NCBI GenBank assembly: GCA_046347945.1
Contig: JAXMFB010000006.1
Span: 124,001 to 188,000 of the forward strand
Source of the DNA: Zeimonas sp046347945
GTDB taxonomy: Bacteria; Pseudomonadota; Gammaproteobacteria; Burkholderiales; Burkholderiaceae_E
Direction: 5' to 3'
Length of the DNA: 64,000 nucleotides
Shown: piece after piece, positions 45,909 to 53,394 of the stretch
How positions within the stretch are numbered: the stretch's first letter is position 1
How the letters are laid out: every line of letters starts with the position of its first letter
Program-made: the position numbers and the translations under genes
Notes under the pieces: generated by a model
What the model saw: only the letters and a program-made list of their open reading frames with translations
What the model was told of the DNA's origin: nothing
The model's database searches: none

Positions 45909-46334
45909 TCAGTGGCCTGCTTCCTCGATCTGCGACTTCAGCTTCTGGCTGGCGTGGAAGGTGACCACGCGTCGCGCCGAGATCGGGATCTCCTCGCCGG
46001 TCTTGGGATTGCGCCCCGGCCGCTGGGGCTTGTCGCGCAGCTGGAAGTTGCCGAACCCGGACAGCTTGACGCTCTCGCCGCGCTCGAGCGCGTCACGGAT
46101 CTCGTCGAAGAACGTCTCGACCATGTCCTTCGCCTCGCGCTTGTTCAGCCCGACCCGCTCGAACAGCATCTCGGCCAGTTCGGCTTTCGTCAGGGTGAAC
46201 GCCTCCGCGCCCGCATCGTGGTCCGCGACGGAGCCGTCGGGCTGCACGCCGGCCGACTGCGGCTCGCCGGGCGCGTCGTGCAGATGGTCCGGAACCGCCT
46301 GGCCAAGCTGGGTCATCGTATCCGCCATTCGCAT
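45909..46334 (-). CDS. ihfA: Integration host factor alpha subunit with N-terminal extension
   Basis: A DNA-bending HU/IHF-family subunit. The family region starts at FTLTKAELAEMLFERVGLNKREAK and ends KLKSQIEEAG, with the DNA-intercalating loop in GRNPKTGEEIPISARRVVTF. About 45 residues precede it (rich in D, G, P, A, V), so the protein is near 141 residues against about 100 in E. coli. Exact start is uncertain (46334, 46328 or 46316), but the closest in-frame start to the conserved part is a GTG that still leaves 15 extra residues. It follows pheT by about 30 bases. Confidence 0.92.
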   Translation of the reverse strand: MRMADTMTQLGQAVPDHLHDAPGEPQSAGVQPDGSVADHDAGAEAFTLTKAELAEMLFERVGLNKREAKDMVETFFDEIRDALERGESVKLSGFGNFQLRDKPQRPGRNPKTGEEIPISARRVVTFHASQKLKSQIEEAGH

Positions 46335-46364
46335 CGAATCTGCTTGCAGGATCTGGGTCGGGGA

Positions 46365-48767
46365 TCAGCCGCCGGTGCGAAGCCGCGCCCGGATCGTGCG
46401 CTCGAGCCGGGCGACGATCGCGTCGACCGCGCCGGCGGCTTCTGCCTCGCTCAACGTGCGACGAGTATCTTGCATCCACAACCGGAAGGCAAGGCTTTTT
46501 TCCTTATTTTCCAATCCCTTACCGCGATATTCGTCGAACAGCTTGACGTTTTTAACGACCTGGGCCGCAGGCTCGCCGGCGACCGCCAGCGCGATTTCGG
46601 CCAGGACTTCCGCGGCCGAACGCTCGCTTTCGACGACGATCGACAGGTCGCGAATGACCGGCGGGAACTTCGACACCTCTTCATAGACCGGAACGGAACG
46701 TTCCAGTAGCGGCTCGAGGTCGATCTCGGCAACGATGGGCGGCAGCGGCAGCTCGAGCTCCTGCACCAGCGCCGGATGCAGTTCGCCGAGCCAGCCGGCT
46801 GCCGCATCGCCGATCAGCACGCGGGCGCTGCGGCCCGGGTGCAATGCCGGGTGAGCGGCCGGTTCGACCTTCAGCGCCGCACCAGCGAGCGCCTCGAGAT
46901 CGCCCTTGACGTCGTGGAAGTCGACCCGGCGCGCGCTCGCTCCCCACTGCTCGTCGAGCTGCGGCCCGTACGCGAGCAGCCCGACCCGGCGCGGCTGCGC
47001 CACGCCCTGGACCTGCTGGGGACCGGCGACGACCGAGGCGTCGGCGAGGAAGACCCGGCCGAGCTCGAACAGGCGCACCCGCGAGGCCTTGCGGTTCAGG
47101 TTCGCTCGCAGCGTCTCGAGCATCCCGCCCCACAGCGTCGTGCGCATCACGTCCATCTGCGCGGCGATCGGGTTGAGCAGCCTGATCGGGTCGCGGCCGC
47201 TCAGCCGCCGATCGAGCGCGCTGGCGACGAAGCTGTAGTGGATCGCCTCCTGGTAGTCGCGTGCGGCGACCTGCCGCTTGAGCGCGCCGATCGTGCGCCG
47301 GCCCTCGGGCATCGGCCGCATCGACGCGCCGCTTCGGGGCGGGCGCAGCGGCAGGCGGTCGTAGCCCCAGACGCGCACCACCTCCTCGATCAGGTCTTCC
47401 TCGATCTGCAGGTCGAAGCGATACGACGGCGGCGTGACGACGAAGCGCCCGTCTTCGCGGCGGGCAGGCAGGCACAGCCGCTCGAACACCGCGGCGATCT
47501 CCGCCTCCGGGATGTCGACGCCGATCACCTTGCGCGCGCGATCGACGCGCAGGCTCACCGGCTCGCGCGCCGGCAGCGCCGTGACGGTGTCGTCGACCGG
47601 GCCGGCGCGCCCGCCGCAGATCTCCAGGATGAGCCGGGTGACGTACTCGAGATGGGCGACGGTCGTCGCCGCATCCACGCCGCGCTCGAAGCGCGCGCCG
47701 GCGTCGGTGGCGAAGTTGTAGCGGCGCGAGCGCCCTGCGATCGACCTGGGCCACCAGAACGCGGCCTCGACGTAGACGTTGCGCGTCGCGTCGGACACCG
47801 CCGTCGAGTCGCCGCCCATGATCCCCGCCAGGCTCTCGACCTGGCGCGCGTCGGCGATGACGCCGACGTCGGGCGCGAGGTCCACCGTCTGTCCGTTGAG
47901 CAGCCTCAGCCGTTCGCCCTCGCGGGCCCAGCGCACCTCGAGGCCACCCTCGATGCGATCGAGGTCGAACACGTGCGTGGGCCGCCCGAGTTCGAGCATC
48001 ACGTAATTCGAGATGTCGACCAGCGCGGAGATGCTGCGCTGGCCGGCGCGCTCGAGGCGCCGGCGCATCCAGCCCGGCGTCGGCGCCTTCGGATCGACGC
48101 CGCGGATCACGCGCCCCGAGAAGCGACCGCACAGGTCGGGCGCCGCGACGCGCACCGGCAGGCGATCGTCGATGCCGACCGCGGCAGGCTCGAACGCCGG
48201 CTCGCGCAGCGGCGCACCCGAGATGGCGGACAGCTCGCGCGCCACGCCGTAGACGCTCATGCAGTGCGCGAGGTTCGGCGTGAGCTTGAGCGTGTAGACG
48301 AGTTCGTCGAGCCCGAGCGCGCCGCGCAGGTCGGCGCCCAGCGCCGAATCGCCCTCCAGCGCCATCAGCCCGCTGTGGTCCTCGGACAGGCCGAGCTCGC
48401 GCGCCGAGCACAGCATGCCCTGGCTCTCCACGCCGCGCATCTTCACCGGCTTGATCGCGAAGCCGCCGGGCAACTCGGCGCCGGGCAGCGCGCACGGCAC
48501 GCGCATCCCCGCCGCCACGTTCGGCGCGCCGCAGACGATCGTGCGCAGGGCGCCGTCGCCGACGTCGACCTCGCAGACCGACAACTTGTCCGCGTTGGGG
48601 TGGCGCGCGACGCTGCGCACCTCGGCCACGACGACGCCGTGGAACGGCGGCGCGGCCGCGCTCGCCTCCTCCACTTCGAGCCCGGCCATCGTGAGCCGGT
48701 CGGCAATCTCCTCGCTCGTCCAGTCGGGCGACGCGAAGCTTCTCAGCCAGCTTTCGGGAACTCGCAT
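46365..48767 (-). CDS. pheT: Phenylalanine--tRNA ligase beta subunit
   Basis: An 800-residue subunit. The tRNA-binding OB domain is at about 40-150 (VVVAEVRSVARHPNADKLSVCEVDVG), B3/B4 follows (ISALVDISNYVMLELGRPTHVFD) and the B5 domain near 400-475. The C-terminal 95 residues are the FDX-ACB anticodon-binding domain (YEEVSKFPPVIRDLSIVV...). It pairs with PheS as an alpha2-beta2 enzyme. It begins 13 bases after pheS. Confidence 0.96.
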   Translation of the reverse strand: MRVPESWLRSFASPDWTSEEIADRLTMAGLEVEEASAAAPPFHGVVVAEVRSVARHPNADKLSVCEVDVGDGALRTIVCGAPNVAAGMRVPCALPGAELPGGFAIKPVKMRGVESQGMLCSARELGLSEDHSGLMALEGDSALGADLRGALGLDELVYTLKLTPNLAHCMSVYGVARELSAISGAPLREPAFEPAAVGIDDRLPVRVAAPDLCGRFSGRVIRGVDPKAPTPGWMRRRLERAGQRSISALVDISNYVMLELGRPTHVFDLDRIEGGLEVRWAREGERLRLLNGQTVDLAPDVGVIADARQVESLAGIMGGDSTAVSDATRNVYVEAAFWWPRSIAGRSRRYNFATDAGARFERGVDAATTVAHLEYVTRLILEICGGRAGPVDDTVTALPAREPVSLRVDRARKVIGVDIPEAEIAAVFERLCLPARREDGRFVVTPPSYRFDLQIEEDLIEEVVRVWGYDRLPLRPPRSGASMRPMPEGRRTIGALKRQVAARDYQEAIHYSFVASALDRRLSGRDPIRLLNPIAAQMDVMRTTLWGGMLETLRANLNRKASRVRLFELGRVFLADASVVAGPQQVQGVAQPRRVGLLAYGPQLDEQWGASARRVDFHDVKGDLEALAGAALKVEPAAHPALHPGRSARVLIGDAAAGWLGELHPALVQELELPLPPIVAEIDLEPLLERSVPVYEEVSKFPPVIRDLSIVVESERSAAEVLAEIALAVAGEPAAQVVKNVKLFDEYRGKGLENKEKSLAFRLWMQDTRRTLSEAEAAGAVDAIVARLERTIRARLRTGG

Positions 48768-48780
48768 CGTGGGCTCCGGC

Positions 48781-49842
48781 CTATCGGTTGAACTGCTGCA
48801 GGAAGCGCAGGTCGTTCTCGTAGAACATGCGCAGGTCGCCCACCCCGTAGCGCAGCATCGCCAGGCGCTCGATCCCCGAGCCGAAGGCGAAGCCGATGTA
48901 GCGCTCGGGATCGAGCCCGAAGTTGCGCACGACGTTCGGGTGCACCTGCCCCGATCCGCTGACCTCGAGCCAGCGCCCGGCCAGCGGGCCGTCGGCGAAG
49001 CGCATGTCGATCTCGGCCGACGGCTCGGTGAACGGGAAGTACGACGGGCGGAAGCGCAGGTCGAGGTCGTCGCGCTCGAAGAAGCGCCGCAGGAAGTCGG
49101 CGTAGACGCTCTTGAGGTCTGCGAAGCTCACGTCCTCGTCGATCCACAGCCCCTCGAACTGGTGGAACATCGGCGAATGCGTGGCGTCGGAGTCGACGCG
49201 GTACGTCTTGCCGGGGGCGATCACCTTGATCGGCGGCCGGTGCGCGCGCGCGTATCGCACCTGCACCGGGCTGGTGTGCGTGCGCAGCAGCAGCCCGCCC
49301 CCCTTGCCGTCGGGCGCGTCGACATAGAACGTATCGTGCATCGAGCGCGCCGGATGGTTCTCGGGCGTGTTCAGCGCCGTGAAGTTGAAGAAGTCTTCCT
49401 CGATCTCCGGGCCGTCCGCCACGTCGAAACCGATCGAGTGGAAGATCGCCTCGATACGTTCGATCGTCAGCGTCAGCGGATGCAGGCCGCCGTTGCCCGG
49501 GCCGCGCCCCGGCAAGGTGACGTCGATCGACTCCTGCGCGAGCCTAGCGTCGAGCTCGGCGCGCGCAAGCGCCGCCTCGCGGCTGCGCACCGCGCGCTCG
49601 ATCGCCTGCTTGGCTTCGTTGAGCTCGCGCCCCACCGCGGAGCGCTCGGTGGGCGACAGCGCGCCGAGCTTCTTCATTTCGGCCGTCAGCGCGCCTTCCT
49701 TGCCGAGCGCACGCGCCTTGGCGTTGGCGAGCTCGGGCGCATTGCGGGCGGCGCCGATTTCGGCCGACAGCTGCTCGACCATCGCGGCGAAGCGCGCGAG
49801 CGCAGGCGGCGTCGACGGCGGGGAACTCTCTGGATTCGGCAT
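48781..49842 (-). CDS. pheS: Phenylalanine--tRNA ligase alpha subunit
   Basis: A 353-residue class II synthetase subunit. An N-terminal coiled coil (about 15-95) is followed by motif 1 (HPLTLTIERIEAIFHSIGF), motif 2 (FHQFEGLWIDEDVSFADLK) and motif 3 (GSGIERLAMLRYG). GDGPEIEEDFFNFTALN-like sequence (ADGPEIEEDF) binds substrate. It starts just 27 bases beyond a strong intrinsic terminator, so its expression must depend on readthrough or on a separate promoter. Confidence 0.96.
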   Translation of the reverse strand: MPNPESSPPSTPPALARFAAMVEQLSAEIGAARNAPELANAKARALGKEGALTAEMKKLGALSPTERSAVGRELNEAKQAIERAVRSREAALARAELDARLAQESIDVTLPGRGPGNGGLHPLTLTIERIEAIFHSIGFDVADGPEIEEDFFNFTALNTPENHPARSMHDTFYVDAPDGKGGGLLLRTHTSPVQVRYARAHRPPIKVIAPGKTYRVDSDATHSPMFHQFEGLWIDEDVSFADLKSVYADFLRRFFERDDLDLRFRPSYFPFTEPSAEIDMRFADGPLAGRWLEVSGSGQVHPNVVRNFGLDPERYIGFAFGSGIERLAMLRYGVGDLRMFYENDLRFLQQFNR

Positions 49843-49869
49843 GGCTGCGAAAACGTCCTGTGGTGCAAG

Positions 49870-49894
49870 AAAAACGGGGCCGCGAAGGCCCCGT
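49870..49894 (-). terminator. Intrinsic terminator or attenuator between rplT and pheS
   Basis: On minus, ACGGGGCC-TTCGC-GGCCCCGT followed by TTTTC: a perfect 8 bp stem, 5-base loop and T-run, 60 bases after the rplT stop and about 27 bases before the pheS ATG. This is the only textbook intrinsic terminator in the translation cluster. Confidence 0.85.
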
Positions 49895-49953
49895 CGTGTT
49901 CGCCGGCCGGCGGCTCGTGCGGCCGCCCTGCCCGACGCTGCTGCGCGCGCGGC

Positions 49954-50316
49954 TCAGGCCGCGCCGAGGGAGGCCTTCACTCGAGCGACGATCGCCGCGA
50001 ACGCCGGCTTGTCGGTCACCGCGAGGTCGGCGAGCACCTTGCGGTCGAGCCCGATGGCCGCGCGGTTCAGGCCGTTGATGAACACGCTGTAGGTGATGCC
50101 GTGCTCGCGCACCGCCGCGTTGATCCGCGCAATCCACAGCGAGCGGAACACGCGCTTCTTGTTGCGTCGGTCGCGGTACGCGTACTGGCCGGCACGCATG
50201 ACCGCCTGCTTGGCGATGCGATAGACGTTGCCGCGGCGGCCACGGTAACCCCTGGCGGCGGCGATGACCTTCTTGTGGCGCGCGCGCGCCGTGACTCCAC
50301 GTTTGACTCGGGGCAT
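49954..50316 (-). CDS. rplT: 50S ribosomal protein L20
   Basis: A 120-residue basic protein (MPRVKRGVTARARHKKVI...KGYRGRR-like GYRGRRGNVYRIAKQAVMRAGQYAYRDRRNKKR) that binds 23S rRNA early in 50S assembly. In E. coli it represses translation of its own operon. It begins 10 bases after rpmI. Confidence 0.97.
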   Translation of the reverse strand: MPRVKRGVTARARHKKVIAAARGYRGRRGNVYRIAKQAVMRAGQYAYRDRRNKKRVFRSLWIARINAAVREHGITYSVFINGLNRAAIGLDRKVLADLAVTDKPAFAAIVARVKASLGAA

Positions 50317-50326
50317 GGCGCTCTCC

Positions 50327-50524
50327 TTATGCGTACGGCAGCATGGCCTTGACGGAATCGACGTTCGTGTCGTGCACGTTCATCGTTCCGCGCAGCTGGC
50401 GCTTGTTCTTCGTGGTCTTCTTGGTCAGGATGTGGCGCTTGAACGCCTGACCCCGCTTCACGCTGCCGGAGGCGCGGACGCGGAAGCGCTTCGCAGCGCC
50501 TTTCTTCGTCTTCATCTTGGGCAT
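50327..50524 (-). CDS. rpmI: 50S ribosomal protein L35
   Basis: A 65-residue basic ribosomal protein (MPKMKTKKGAAKRFRVRASG, HILTKKTTKNKRQLRG). It lies 106 bases after infC, with a small UUCG-capped hairpin in between, and 10 bases before rplT. Confidence 0.97.
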   Translation of the reverse strand: MPKMKTKKGAAKRFRVRASGSVKRGQAFKRHILTKKTTKNKRQLRGTMNVHDTNVDSVKAMLPYA

Positions 50525-50606
50525 GACAACCCCTTGCCTTCTCTTCTAATGCCTTGTCGGGTGTCCGGCGACCTGCCGGCACTTCGAGGACCCGCTCGGC
50601 TTCTTT

Positions 50607-50622
50607 GGCACCCGAAGGCGCC
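50607..50622 (-). other. UUCG tetraloop hairpin between infC and rpmI
   Basis: On minus, GGCGCC-TTCG-GGTGCC makes a 6 bp stem (one G-U) closed by a C(UUCG)G loop, 9 bases after the infC stop. There is no T-run. It may stabilise the message or take part in L20-type control of rpmI-rplT; neither is shown. Confidence 0.4.
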
Positions 50623-50630
50623 GATCGACA

Positions 50631-51155
50631 CTACTTCTTCTTCCTGGGCGCGATGATCATGATCATCTGCCTGCCTTCGAGGCGCGGCATCTGCTCGACC
50701 AGCGCGATGTCGTCGAGGTCGGTGCGCACCCGCTCGAGCAGGCGGACGCCGAACTCCTGGTGCGCCATCTCGCGCCCCCTGAATCGCAGCGTGATCTTCG
50801 CCTTGTCGCCCTCTTCCAGGAATCGGCGCAGGTTGCGCAGCTTCACCATGTAATCGCCTTCGTCGGTGCCGGGCCGGAACTTGACTTCCTTGACCTGGAT
50901 GACCTTCTGCTTCAGGCGGGCATCGTGCTGCCGCTTCTGCTCCTGGTACTTGAACTTTCCGTAGTCCATCAGGCGGCAGACGGGAGGAGCGGCCTGCGGC
51001 GCGATTTCGACCAGGTCGACTTCGGCCTCCTCGGCCATGCGCATGGCCTCCCTCAGGCTGACGATTCCGATCGGCTCGTTGTCGATGCCTACGAGCCGCA
51101 CCTCGGATACGTTGATCTCACCGTTGATGCGATGCGCGCGTTCAGCTGTAGCGAT
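50631..51155 (-). CDS. infC: Translation initiation factor IF-3, with an ATC start codon
   Basis: A 174-residue factor that keeps ribosomal subunits apart and checks the initiation codon. The N-domain starts ATAERAHRINGEINVSEVRLVG and the C-domain carries VKEVKFRPGTDEGDYMVKLRNLRRFLEEGDKAK. No ATG, GTG or TTG lies at the right place; ATC at 51155-51153 is preceded by AGGAG with 8 bases between. IF-3 rejects such codons, so the rare start gives autoregulation, as with the ATT of E. coli infC. An in-frame start farther upstream at 51203 would add 16 unrelated residues. Confidence 0.95.
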   Translation of the reverse strand: MATAERAHRINGEINVSEVRLVGIDNEPIGIVSLREAMRMAEEAEVDLVEIAPQAAPPVCRLMDYGKFKYQEQKRQHDARLKQKVIQVKEVKFRPGTDEGDYMVKLRNLRRFLEEGDKAKITLRFRGREMAHQEFGVRLLERVRTDLDDIALVEQMPRLEGRQMIMIIAPRKKK

Positions 51156-51254
51156 GCTCGGTTCTCCTGAAAAAGCAAAAACACAACGGCCGTGCAGCGA
51201 CAAGGACCCGCAGGCCGGCCTGCTCCGCGCAGCGGAACACGCCAGGCTCGCCGG

Positions 51255-53174
51255 TCATTGCGGGTTGGATCGCTTGAGCGCGACGTCTTCGGACAGCCGC
51301 GCCGCGAACGCCCCGACGTCGAGGACGCCCGAATCGGCCCCCCCGCGCGCGCGCACGGCCACCTTGCCAACCTGCCGCTCCTTGTCGCCGACGACCAGGA
51401 GGTACGGAATCTTCTGCAGGCTGTTTTCGCGGATTTTATAGTTGATCTTCTCGTTCCGCAAATCGGTCTGGACCCTAAACCCTTGTTTTCTCAACGTTTC
51501 CGCAACAGACGCGGCGTACCCGGCCTGCGCGTCGGTAATGTTCATGACGACCGCCTGGACCGGCGCCAGCCACATCGGCAATGCACCGGCGTGGTGCTCG
51601 ATCAGGATGCCGATGAAGCGCTCGAGCGATCCGACGATGGCCCGATGCAGCATCACCGGCACCCGCCGCGTGTTGTCCTCGGCGACGTATTCGGCCCCCA
51701 GCCGCCCGGCGGTGTTGAAGTCGACCTGGATCGTGCCGCACTGCCACTGGCGGCCGATCGCGTCGCGCAGCGTGTACTCGATCTTCGGGCCGTAGAACGC
51801 TCCCTCGCCGGGCGAGAGGTCGAATTCGCAGCCGGCGCGCCGCAGGCTCTCCATCAGCGCGGCCTCGGCCTTGTCCCAGCTTTCGTCGGAACCGACCCGC
51901 TTGTCGGGGCGGGTCGCGACCTTGTACAGGATGTCGGTGAAGCCGAAGTCCCGGTACACCTGCTGCAGGCGGTCGGTGAACGCCACGCACTCGTCGAGGA
52001 TCTGGTCTTCGGTGCAGAAGGAATGGCCGTCGTCCTGCGTGAAGCCGCGCACGCGCATGATGCCGTGCAGCGCACCCGACGGCTCGTTGCGGTGGCACTG
52101 CCCGAATTCGCCGTAGCGCAGCGGCAGGTCGCGGTAGGAGCGCAGGTCGGACTTGAAGATCTGCACGTGCCCAGGGCAGTTCATCGGCTTGAGCGCGTAG
52201 TGCCTGTTCTCCGACTCGGTCGTGAACATGTTCTCGCGATAGTTCTGCCAGTGCCCGGTACGTTCCCACAGGCTGCGGTCGAGGATCTGCGGGCCCTTGA
52301 CCTCCTGGTAGCCGCTGTCCTGGTAGACGCGGCGCATGTACTGCTCGACCTGCTGCCAGATGGACCAGCCCTTCGGGTGCCAGAACACCAGCCCGGGAGC
52401 CTCTTCCTGCATGTGGAACAGGTCGAGTTCGCGGCCGAGCCGGCGGTGGTCGCGCTTCTCGGCCTCCTCGAGCATGTGCAGGTAGGCGTCCTGGTCTTCC
52501 TTCTTCGCCCACGCGGTGCCGTAGATGCGCTGGAGCATCTCGTTCTTCGAGTCGCCGCGCCAGTAGGCGCCGGCCAGCTTCATCAGCTTGAAGACCTTCA
52601 GGCGCCCGGTGGACGGCACGTGCGGCCCGCGGCACAGATCGACGAAGTCGCCCTCGCGGTACAGCGTGATCGGCTCGCCGGCCGGGATCGACGCGATGAT
52701 CTCGGCCTTGTACTTCTCGCCGATCGACTCGAAGAACTTCACCGCTTCGTCGCGGTCCCAGAGTTCGCGAACGACCGGCTGGTTCGCCTTCGCGAGCTCG
52801 GCCATCTTCGCCTCGATCGCGGCAAGGTCTTCGGGCGTGAACGGGCGCTTGTACGAGAAGTCGTAGTAGAAGCCGTTCTCGATCACCGGGCCGATCGTGA
52901 CCTGCGCGTCCGGGAACAGCGACTTGACCGCCCAGGCGAGCAGGTGCGCAGTGGAATGCCGGATGATCTCCAGGCCTTCCGGATCGCGCTCGGTGACGAT
53001 CGCCAGCGTCGCGTCCGCCTCGATGCGGTGCGAGGCGTCGACCAGCCGACCGTCGACCTTGCCCGCGATCGCCGCCTTCGCCAGGCCGGCACCGATCGCC
53101 GCCGCGACCTCGGCCACCGTCGGCGGCGCATCGAAGCGCCGTTGCGAACCATCGGGGAGCGTGATCACGACCAT
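51255..53174 (-). CDS. thrS: Threonine--tRNA ligase
   Basis: A 639-residue class II synthetase. The TGS domain is at 1-60 (MVVITLPDGSQRRFDAPPTVAEVAAAIGAGL), the editing domain near 65-225 (RHSTAHLLAWAVKSLFPDAQ, HVPSTGRLKVFKL), and the catalytic domain has the zinc ligands in MNCPGHVQIF, and H in QDDGHSFC, with the anticodon-binding domain after about 540 (APVQAVVMNITDAQAGYAASVAETLRKQGFRV). I start at 53174; the frame upstream runs through the tRNA-Val terminator. It is 99 bases upstream of infC. Confidence 0.97.
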   Translation of the reverse strand: MVVITLPDGSQRRFDAPPTVAEVAAAIGAGLAKAAIAGKVDGRLVDASHRIEADATLAIVTERDPEGLEIIRHSTAHLLAWAVKSLFPDAQVTIGPVIENGFYYDFSYKRPFTPEDLAAIEAKMAELAKANQPVVRELWDRDEAVKFFESIGEKYKAEIIASIPAGEPITLYREGDFVDLCRGPHVPSTGRLKVFKLMKLAGAYWRGDSKNEMLQRIYGTAWAKKEDQDAYLHMLEEAEKRDHRRLGRELDLFHMQEEAPGLVFWHPKGWSIWQQVEQYMRRVYQDSGYQEVKGPQILDRSLWERTGHWQNYRENMFTTESENRHYALKPMNCPGHVQIFKSDLRSYRDLPLRYGEFGQCHRNEPSGALHGIMRVRGFTQDDGHSFCTEDQILDECVAFTDRLQQVYRDFGFTDILYKVATRPDKRVGSDESWDKAEAALMESLRRAGCEFDLSPGEGAFYGPKIEYTLRDAIGRQWQCGTIQVDFNTAGRLGAEYVAEDNTRRVPVMLHRAIVGSLERFIGILIEHHAGALPMWLAPVQAVVMNITDAQAGYAASVAETLRKQGFRVQTDLRNEKINYKIRENSLQKIPYLLVVGDKERQVGKVAVRARGGADSGVLDVGAFAARLSEDVALKRSNPQ

Positions 53175-53208
53175 GTCGGGCGAGTCTGCGGTGACCCAGC
53201 GAAGCGCT

Positions 53209-53238
53209 GGAAACGAAAAGTGCGGCCGGGCCGCACTT
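53209..53238 (-). terminator. Terminator-like hairpin between tRNA-Val and thrS
   Basis: On minus, AAGTGCGGCC and GGCCGCACTT surround a single base and lead into TTCGTTTCC. The 9-10 bp stem with a T-rich 3' flank should end tRNA-Val transcripts about 35-45 bases before the thrS ATG. Confidence 0.6.
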
Positions 53239-53301
53239 CCTGAAGGACCCCGCGACGCCCCGCCCGCCGATCGGCCGGCGCCGGTGCGCACTGCGGAATC
53301 C

Positions 53302-53378
53302 TGGTAGGCGCGATTGGACTCGAACCAACGACCCCCACCATGTCAAGGTGGTGCTCTAACCAGCTGAGCTACGCGCCT
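53302..53378 (-). tRNA. tRNA-Val(GAC)
   Basis: A 77-base minus-strand cloverleaf with encoded CCA. Acceptor AGGCGCG pairs with CGCGCCT, the D arm has GCTCAGCTGGTTAGAGC, the anticodon stem CCACC/GGTGG encloses TTGACAT with anticodon GAC, and the T arm has GGTTCGAGTCC. Confidence 0.97.
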
Positions 53379-53388
53379 GCAAACGAAA

Positions 53389-53394
53389 ATTATA
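53389..53394 (-). promoter_or_regulatory. -10 box of tRNA-Val made from the permease stop codon
   Basis: The last codons of the upstream permease read GTT GTA TAA T, giving a perfect TATAAT. The start point would fall near 53382, about 4 bases before the tRNA 5' end. No good -35. Confidence 0.55.

Noticed and set aside
49880..49953. pheM-like leader peptide before pheS
   Set aside because: No short frame with clustered Phe codons and a ribosome-binding site was found.
51156..51254. T-box or threonine leader upstream of infC and thrS
   Set aside because: No T-box core or specifier stem; the GC palindrome GCAGGCCGGCCTGC after thrS has no T-run.
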